From the NCBI GenBank assembly GCA_945952425.1, contig CAMFIX010000074.1, positions 1-9,698 of the forward strand: a stretch of 9,698 nt of DNA, in the 5' to 3' direction. A program made the position numbers and the translations under genes. This stretch comes from an uncultured Pseudorhodobacter sp. (GTDB taxonomy: Bacteria > Pseudomonadota > Alphaproteobacteria > Rhodobacterales > Rhodobacteraceae). Shown here piece by piece: positions 6,032 through 9,698 of the stretch; within the stretch, counting starts at the first letter, position 1, and each line of letters starts with the position of its first letter. The notes under the pieces are model-generated. The model was not told the DNA's origin, did no database searches, and saw only the letters and a list, made by a program, of their open reading frames with translations.

Positions 6032-6367
6032 ATGGCACCGAGACACGGCGAAGAGTTTAAACGAGATGCGGTTCGGATCGCACAGACCAGTGGCTTGACC
6101 ATGCGTCAGGTTGCGTCTGATTTGGGGATCGGGCTTTCGACGCTCGGGAAGTGGGTTCGCACCGTTGCCGAGGAGGCCAAGGTGCCGGCCCAGGACGCCG
6201 AGCTTCTTCGCGAGAACGAGCGGCTTGGCAAGGAGAACCGCATACTCCGGGACGAGAAGGAGGTGCCAAAGAAAGCGGCTATGTTCTTCGCGGCTCAAAA
6301 GCCGCGAGGTTCCAGTATATTGCTGATTACTACGGCACTCTCACGCGCAGCCATCTGTGCCGCCTGA
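6032..6367 (+). CDS. IS3-family transposase OrfA (helix-turn-helix subunit)
   Basis: A 111-codon frame beginning 'MAPRHGEEFKRDAVRIA', typical of IS3/IS911-type OrfA. A helix-turn-helix lies at about 22-44 (LTMRQVASDLGIGLSTLGKW) and a leucine-zipper-like coiled coil at about 56-82 (AELLRENERLGKENRILRDE) that dimerises OrfA and OrfAB. AAGGAGA at 6019-6025 is a good ribosome-binding site. After 'KKAAMFFAAQK' the sequence is unlike known OrfA; the orfB frame lies one base back, so programmed -1 frameshifting around CAAAAG (6296-6301) is likely. OrfA itself looks intact, but its residue P79 replaces the usual Leu in 'EVLKKAA'. Confidence 0.88.
   Translation: MAPRHGEEFKRDAVRIAQTSGLTMRQVASDLGIGLSTLGKWVRTVAEEAKVPAQDAELLRENERLGKENRILRDEKEVPKKAAMFFAAQKPRGSSILLITTALSRAAICAA
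6289..6306 (+). promoter_or_regulatory. Hairpin with candidate -1 frameshift site between orfA and orfB
   Basis: CGCGGCT (6289-6295) and AGCCGCG (6300-6306) form a perfect 7-bp stem around a CAAA loop. CAAAAG overlaps the loop, at the point where OrfA homology ends and the orfB frame takes over one base back. IS3 elements commonly use A-rich slippery sites with nearby structure, but a slip site inside the hairpin loop is unusual, so the role is inferred. Confidence 0.4.
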
Positions 6368-7160
6368 TGGAGGTGAGCGAGCGCGGGCTCAATGCCTGGA
6401 AGCATCGGCCCCTTCGCGTCGCCAGCGCGGGGACATGGTGCTCTTTGCCCACATCCGCGATCAGCATCGCTTGAGCCCGGACAGCTACGGCAGACCTCGG
6501 ATGACCGAGGACCTGAACGAGCTGGGCATCTGCGTTAGCTAACGCCGGCTAGGTCGTTTGATGCGCCAGAACGGCATCCAGGTGATCCGCAGCCGGAAGT
6601 ACAAACGTACGACCGACAGCGACCACACTTTCAACATCGCGCCAGGTCTTTTGCGACAAGGCTTCACGGCGAGCGGCCCCAACCAGAGATGGGCCGGGGA
6701 CATCATTTATGTCTGTGCACGTGAAGGGTGGGTCTATCTGGCGGTTGTGCTTGACCAGCTTTCGCGCCGAGTGGTTGGCTGGGCGATCAGAAGCCGCATG
6801 AAGCAAAATCTCGCCCTGCGCGCACTGAACATGGCCCACGCGATCCGCAGACCGCAGTCAGGCTGGATTCACCACGCAGACCGCGGCTCGCAATACTGCG
6901 CCCACGACTATCAGGAGCTTCTGCGCAAACACGCCCTGACACCGTTGATGCGCGGGAAGGGCAATTGCTACGCCAATTCTGCCGTCGAAAGCTTCTCAAA
7001 GTCCCTGAGGGCCGAACTGGTCTGGCGGCGCAACTGGCAAATCCGTCGCGAGGTCGAGGTTGCCCTCTTCGAATACATCAACGACCTCTAAAACCCGCGC
7101 CGCAGACATTCAGCCCTCGGCTGGGAATCACCCGTGGCCTTCGAGCAGTGGGCCGCCTAA
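6298..7160 (+). pseudogene. IS3-family transposase OrfB (DDE integrase), inactivated
   Basis: The orfB frame is entered at about 6298 (KAARFQYIADYYGTLTRSHL). A one-base deletion near 6409-6411 shifts 'AWKHRP' to 'PSRRQRGDMVLFAH'. A TAA at 6540-6542 then replaces the residue usually His in 'GHRRVGRLM'. The rve/DDE domain follows: 'AGDIIYV' (first Asp), 'HHADRGSQY' (second Asp), 'GNCYANSAVESF' (Glu kept, but the usual Asp of CYDNS is Ala). A second TAA at 7089-7091 replaces a Tyr codon in what should read FYNPRRRHS; the normal C-terminus 'NPRRRHSALGWESPVAFE' continues in frame to a TAA at 7158-7160. The remaining 177-codon open stretch (6558-7091) should not be annotated as a working gene. Confidence 0.88.
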
Positions 7161-7175
7161 CATGACCACCCGACC

Positions 7176-7198
7176 GGAACAATGCCGGTGCACGTCCA
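7176..7198 (-). repeat. IS3-family right inverted repeat
   Basis: Read on the - strand it starts TGGACGTGCACCGG and ends GTTCC, the partner of 5969-5991. It lies 15 bp beyond the original orfB stop, a normal spacing for IS3 elements. Confidence 0.85.
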
Positions 7199-7288
7199 AT
7201 CCCGCTGGAAGAGGTGCCCGAGGCCTATCGCCGCCACCTGGCGGGCGAAGTCAACGGGCTGAAAACCATCATCCGTTGCACCGACTGA
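7199..7288 (+). pseudogene. 3' end of an IS-truncated gene (29 codons), possibly a medium-chain dehydrogenase
   Basis: Directly after the IS right end a frame reads 'IPLEEVPEAYRRHLAGEV', then 'NGLKTIIRCTD' and a TGA at 7286-7288. The wording looks like a genuine protein C-terminus. It resembles the end of zinc-type medium-chain alcohol dehydrogenases/quinone reductases (a helix 'PEAYRR', then a final strand), but this is a weak guess from pattern only. The upstream part is not on the other side of the IS, so the gene lost its 5' portion when the IS scar formed. Composition is like the host genes, and there is no start signal. Confidence 0.5.
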
Positions 7289-7351
7289 CCTCTGCCTTGC
7301 GGTCTGGCGCATTTCGGGCGAGAGTCGCGGCAAACCAGCCGGGACCGAAGA

Positions 7352-7831
7352 ATGAAGCTTGTGGCGCGCTATGATGTCGATGTTCCGATCGCCTCGGTCT
7401 GGGGCGAGCTTGTCGACTTCGACGCCTGGGAGCGCATGGCCATCCGCCGCGGCGCCGAGGTGACGCGCACCGACCGCCTGCTGCAGAAGGCCGCCGGCAT
7501 GGGCTGGGCGATCAGCTTTCCTTTCCGCGGCCAGACCCGCAAGGCCGCCGTCGCGCTGCAGGTGCTGAACGCGCCGGAAAAGCTGGTGGTGACGGGGCAA
7601 TCGGCCTTGGCCGATGCCGAGATCGCCATCGCCCTGATGGACCTGACCGCCGCCCGCACAAGGATCGAGGTCAAGACCGAGATCAAGCCGCGCACCATCG
7701 CGGCGCGGCTTTACGTGCAAGGGATGAAACTGGCCCGCAAGAAGGTCGAGCGGCAATATGCCAATCGCATCAGCCAGTTGGCGGTCGAGATCGAAGACCG
7801 CTTCCGCCGCCCGGTCTCGTTGCGGCGCTGA
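7352..7831 (+). CDS. SRPBCC-fold (START/polyketide-cyclase-like) protein, function unknown
   Basis: A 159-residue soluble protein with no signal peptide or membrane segment. The start 'MKLVARYDVDVPIASVWGELVDFDAWERMA' fits the SRPBCC helix-grip fold: a first beta strand, then the VP-ASVW-x-LVDFDAWE helix pair that is the fold's signature. It continues with alternating strands (AVALQVLNAPEKLVV, RTRIEVKTEIKP) and ends with a long C-terminal helix (about 117-148) that would cover a hydrophobic pocket. The ligand is unknown; members bind lipids, sterols or aromatics. No good Shine-Dalgarno is seen before the ATG. It follows the IS-truncated fragment by 63 bp and may have lost its native promoter. 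It converges on pheA. Confidence 0.75.
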   Translation: MKLVARYDVDVPIASVWGELVDFDAWERMAIRRGAEVTRTDRLLQKAAGMGWAISFPFRGQTRKAAVALQVLNAPEKLVVTGQSALADAEIAIALMDLTAARTRIEVKTEIKPRTIAARLYVQGMKLARKKVERQYANRISQLAVEIEDRFRRPVSLRR

Positions 7832-7832
7832 A

Positions 7833-7876
7833 GCCTTTCGGGCGAAAGTGGAAGCCGGTTTCGCCGCCTGAAAGGC
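7833..7876. terminator. Hairpin between convergent SRPBCC gene and pheA, likely bidirectional terminator
   Basis: GCCTTTC (7833-7839) pairs with GAAAGGC (7870-7876), and GGCGAAA (7841-7847) with TTTCGCC (7859-7865), around an 11-nt loop. This gives about 14 bp with a small internal loop. It fills the 50-bp gap between the two stop codons. There is no T-tract on either strand, so it is a weak or Rho-assisted terminator, or a 3'-end protecting hairpin. Confidence 0.5.
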
Positions 7877-7881
7877 GCTCC

Positions 7882-8724
7882 TCAGCGTTTGCGGTCGGCC
7901 GGATAGACGCCCAGCACCGCCAGATGGGTGGTGAAATAGGCCAGCTCGTCCAAAGCCAGCCGCAGGCCCGGGTCTTCGGGATGCCCCTCGACATCGGCAT
8001 AGAACTCGGTCGCGGTGAAGCTGCCGTCGACCATGTAGCTTTCCAGCTTGGTCATGTTGATGCCATTGGTCGCGAAGCCACCCAGCGCCTTGTACAAAGC
8101 CGCCGGGATGTTGCGGACGCGGAAGACGAAGGTCGTCATCATCTGCGCCGACCGCCGAGACGTATCGGCCTCGCGTGACATCAGCAGAAAGCGCGTCGTG
8201 TTGTTGGCGTGGTCCTCGATATGGCGGGCCAGCACGTCCAGACCGTAGATCCGCGCCGCCAGCTCTGACGCCAGGGCGGCGCGCGTCACGTCGCCCGCCT
8301 CGGCCACCTCGCGCGCGGCCCTCGCGTTGTCGGAGGAAACCTTCCCCTTGATCCCATGCGCCTTCAGAAAGCCCGCGCATTGCGGCAGGATCACCACATG
8401 ACCATGCGCCTCGCGGACATCGGCCAGGGAAGCGCCCTTCACGCCCAAGAGGTTCACATGCACCCGCACGAAAGCCTCGTCGATGATATGCAGCCCCGAT
8501 TTCGGCAACAGCGAGTGGACATCCGCCACCCGGCCATAGGTCGAGTTCTCGACCGCCAGCATCCCCATGTCGACCTCGCCCGAGCGGGTCATCTCGACCA
8601 CGTCCTCGAAAGTCGTGCAGGGGACGGGGATGCAGCCGGGGCGGGCCTGCTCGCAAGCCTGGTGCGAATAGGCGCCCAGCTCGCCCTGGAAGGCGATGCG
8701 CGGAGACGAGGTTTTGGCCGACAT
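7882..8724 (-). CDS. pheA: Prephenate dehydratase (PheA, monofunctional)
   Basis: A 280-residue monofunctional prephenate dehydratase, which makes phenylpyruvate from prephenate in phenylalanine biosynthesis. The catalytic domain (about 8-185) shows 'AFQGELGAYSHQA' (11-23), 'AVENS' (57-61) and the catalytic 'NNTTRF' (174-179). The C-terminal ACT domain (about 197-275) has 'VRNIPAALYKALGGFATNGI' and 'LESYM' (227-231) in place of the ESRP allosteric motif of enterobacteria, as in other alphaproteobacteria; Phe feedback control is expected. No chorismate mutase domain is fused. The start is ATG 8724: homology begins there and AGGAG lies 9 nt upstream. The longer open frame up to 9432 is antisense to the cytochrome gene. 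It is divergent from that gene. Confidence 0.95.
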   Translation of the reverse strand: MSAKTSSPRIAFQGELGAYSHQACEQARPGCIPVPCTTFEDVVEMTRSGEVDMGMLAVENSTYGRVADVHSLLPKSGLHIIDEAFVRVHVNLLGVKGASLADVREAHGHVVILPQCAGFLKAHGIKGKVSSDNARAAREVAEAGDVTRAALASELAARIYGLDVLARHIEDHANNTTRFLLMSREADTSRRSAQMMTTFVFRVRNIPAALYKALGGFATNGINMTKLESYMVDGSFTATEFYADVEGHPEDPGLRLALDELAYFTTHLAVLGVYPADRKR

Positions 8725-8777
8725 GACGGCAACTCCTGCAAAAAAGGCGGACCAGACGGGCTTGCGGCGCTCTGCTA

Positions 8778-8791
8778 CACCTTGCAAGGTG
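8778..8791. promoter_or_regulatory. 14-bp perfect palindrome in the pheA/cytochrome divergent promoter region
   Basis: CACCTTGCAAGGTG is a perfect inverted repeat in the 120-bp region between the two divergent starts. It overlaps a possible + strand -35 (TTGCAA, 8782-8787) that lies 18 bp before TAGATA (8806-8811), about 33 bp upstream of the cytochrome ATG. The position suits an operator that would control the cytochrome gene and perhaps pheA. I do not recognise it as a known regulator's site. Confidence 0.4.
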
Positions 8792-8844
8792 AAGGGGGAA
8801 GCGGGTAGATAGCGCGCAAAGATTAGCCCGAGGGAAGGTGCTGC

Positions 8845-9363
8845 ATGTTCGACACGATGACCGTGACCAAGATCGTTGGCGGCGTTTGCGGAACGCTGTT
8901 GTTCTTCCTTTTCGGGAATTGGGCGGCGGAATCCATCTATGGCTTCGGCGAAAAACCCCATGGCGAGGAAGTGGCGGCGGTTTACCCGGCCGCGGTCGAG
9001 GGTGCAGCGGCGGCGACCACCGATGCGGCGGCCGATCCGGCCTATGCCGATGTCGCGGCCAAGGCCGATGCCGGCGCGGGCGAGCAGATTTTCGGCAAGT
9101 GCAAGTCCTGCCACAAGATCGACGGCCAGAACGCCACCGGCCCGCACCTGAACGGCGTGGTCGGCCGGGCGCGCGGCACGGTCGAAGGCTTCAAATACTC
9201 CGACGGCATGGCCAGCGATCACAACCCCTGGACGCCCGACGAGCTTTACGCCTTCCTGAAGTCGCCCAAGGCCTATGTCGCCGGAACCAAGATGGGTTTC
9301 GCGGGCCTGCCCAAGCCGGAAGACCGCGCCAATGTCATCGCCTATCTGGAAACGCTGAAGTAA
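8845..9363 (+). CDS. cycM: Membrane-anchored c-type cytochrome (CycM/cytochrome c552 type)
   Basis: A 172-residue class I cytochrome c. Residues about 9-27 form one uncleaved N-terminal membrane anchor (KIVGGVCGTLLFFLFGNWAA). A flexible Ala/Glu-rich periplasmic linker follows (about 35-75). The heme domain has the attachment site C86-x2-C89-H90 and the axial Met in 'GTKMGFAGL' (M150), with 'GPHLNGVVGR' (99-108) and 'YSDGM' (118-122). Such cytochromes (CycM in Paracoccus and Bradyrhizobium, related to cytochrome cy of Rhodobacter) carry electrons from the bc1 complex to aa3-type oxidase. GGGAAGG about 6 nt before the ATG is a usable ribosome-binding site; ATG 8857 is an alternative start. An intrinsic terminator follows. 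Confidence 0.88.
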   Translation: MFDTMTVTKIVGGVCGTLLFFLFGNWAAESIYGFGEKPHGEEVAAVYPAAVEGAAAATTDAAADPAYADVAAKADAGAGEQIFGKCKSCHKIDGQNATGPHLNGVVGRARGTVEGFKYSDGMASDHNPWTPDELYAFLKSPKAYVAGTKMGFAGLPKPEDRANVIAYLETLK

Positions 9364-9380
9364 GCGGATCGACAGGACGC

Positions 9381-9406
9381 AAAGGCCGCCTTCGGGCGGC
9401 CTTTTT
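9381..9406 (+). terminator. Intrinsic terminator of the cytochrome c gene
   Basis: AAAGGCCGCC (9381-9390) and GGCGGCCTTT (9395-9404) form a perfect 10-bp stem capped by a stable TTCG tetraloop, followed by a T-run (9402-9406). It lies 18 bp after the cytochrome stop codon. It should isolate the cytochrome gene from the transporter gene downstream. Confidence 0.93.
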
Positions 9407-9493
9407 CGTTGTTCACGCGCGCGCTCACGCAATCGCGGCTTGTAGAGCTTTCGGAACTCGCATTACCCTTGCCGGAAAGGACGGAGGCTTGCG

Positions 9494-9652
9494 ATGAAGG
9501 CATGGATGGGACTGGGGCTGGTGCTGCTGGCAAGTGCGGTGCAGGCCGAGGACGCGAAGATCATCACCGCGCATGGGATTTCGACCTTCGGCGACCTGAA
9601 ATACGGGCCCGATTTCACCCCCGATTACGTCAACCCCGACGCCCCCAAGGGC
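9494..9652 (+). CDS. ABC transporter solute-binding protein, family 5 (YejA-like), N-terminal fragment
   Basis: The first 53 codons of a periplasmic peptide-binding protein. A signal peptide (MKAWMGLGLVLLASAVQA, cleavage likely before EDAK) is followed by 'HGISTFGDLKYGPDFTPDY' and 'VNPDAPKG', the mature N-terminus typical of YejA-like SBP_bac_5 proteins, which bind oligopeptides for an ABC importer. CGGAGG at 9482-9487 is a strong ribosome-binding site. The genomic sequence ends after the Gly codon at 9650-9652. The apparent continuation LSLIHISEPTR is translated sequencing adapter and must not be counted. The gene is incomplete because the contig ends, not because of a biological break. Confidence 0.82.
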
Positions 9653-9698
9653 CTGTCTCTTATACACATCTCCGAGCCCACGAGACTAGGCATGATCT
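9653..9698 (+). other. Illumina Nextera adapter and index (non-genomic contamination)
   Basis: The stretch starts with CTGTCTCTTATACACATCT (Tn5 mosaic end) at 9653-9671, continues with the read-2-side Nextera adapter to 9686, then an 8-nt index TAGGCATG (9687-9694, which matches a standard i7 index as I recall it), then ATCT, the first bases of the P7 sequence. Library adapter order is exact, so this is untrimmed read-through joined to the contig end. Confidence 0.98.

Larger units (their letters stand above)
5969..7198 (+). mobile_element. Decayed IS3-family insertion sequence (1230 bp)
   Basis: Boundaries come from imperfect 23-bp terminal inverted repeats that match at 19 positions; both start TGGAC and share TGCACCGG and GTTCC. 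Between them lie orfA (helix-turn-helix) and orfB (DDE integrase fold), the standard IS3 arrangement, and 1230 bp is a normal size. OrfB is broken by one frameshift and two stops, so the copy is dead unless helped in trans. The 3 or 4 bases on either side (AGT left, ATC right) do not match, so there is no target duplication. The left flank is an IS5 transposase tail and the right flank a different gene. Protein wording resembles elements with the 'RSHLC' and 'SERGL' motifs, but I cannot name the IS. Confidence 0.9.

Noticed and set aside
6714..6727. Second parS-like site around CACGTG (6718-6723) in the IS
   Set aside because: Only the central hexamer and the following AA match; the other flanking positions needed by ParB differ.
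8725..9432. Upstream extension of the pheA frame to 516 codons
   Set aside because: It overlaps the cytochrome c gene antisense. PheA homology and the AGGAG site fix the start at 8724.
9653..9671. Tn5 mosaic end as evidence of a real transposon
   Set aside because: It is followed by the exact library adapter, an 8-nt index and the start of P7, so it is sequencing-library DNA.
1..9698. CRISPR arrays, tRNA or rRNA genes
   Set aside because: No spaced direct repeats of suitable length and no tRNA- or rRNA-like sequence were seen on either strand, by eye only.

Overview
The window reads as a GC-rich alphaproteobacterial chromosome, most likely Rhodobacteraceae/Paracoccaceae (Paracoccus- or Rhodobacter-like). 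The reasons are the gene order (parA-parB facing hemW-ridA-rdgB-rph, then hrcA-grpE), a perfect 16-bp chromosomal parS site, and a membrane-anchored CycM-type cytochrome c beside pheA. This is inferred from protein motifs and synteny; no database search was possible.

Layout. Positions 1-1220 hold the 3' end of parA and a complete parB (+ strand). Positions 1224-4070 hold four - strand genes transcribed as rph, rdgB, ridA, hemW. Each junction overlaps by 4 nt (ATGA or GTGA), so this is a tightly coupled operon. A perfect parS site (2748-2763) lies exactly on the rdgB stop / ridA start junction. The 115-bp divergent region 4071-4185 carries a DnaA box, a candidate rph promoter and a candidate hrcA promoter that would give a leaderless hrcA mRNA. 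Positions 4186-5801 are the hrcA-grpE heat-shock operon (+).

Positions about 5815-7288 are an insertion-sequence scar. It starts with the frameshifted tail of an IS5-family transposase (- strand), cut by a decayed 1230-bp IS3-family element (5969-7198, 23-bp imperfect inverted repeats, orfA plus a broken orfB). This abuts the last 29 codons of an unrelated gene. There is no target-site duplication and the two flanks come from different genes, so this is a rearrangement or deletion joint, or possibly an assembly joint.

Positions 7352-9363 hold an SRPBCC-fold protein (+) converging through a hairpin on prephenate dehydratase pheA (-), which diverges from the cytochrome c gene (+). A 14-bp perfect palindrome lies in the shared promoter region, and an intrinsic terminator follows the cytochrome gene. 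The last gene (9494 onward) is the 5' end of an oligopeptide-type ABC transporter solute-binding protein. The final 46 bases (9653-9698) are not genomic: they match the Illumina Nextera transposase adapter plus an 8-nt index, so the contig end is untrimmed.

Functionally the left part is origin-proximal chromosome segregation (ParA/ParB/parS) with housekeeping genes for nucleotide sanitation, RNA 3'-end trimming, heme trafficking and protein-folding control. The right part is phenylalanine biosynthesis, respiration and peptide uptake. I found no clearly new biological system. The most interesting points are the parS embedded in an overlapping start/stop junction, the predicted leaderless hrcA, the DnaA box at the rph promoter, and the IS scar with a change in strand composition across it.
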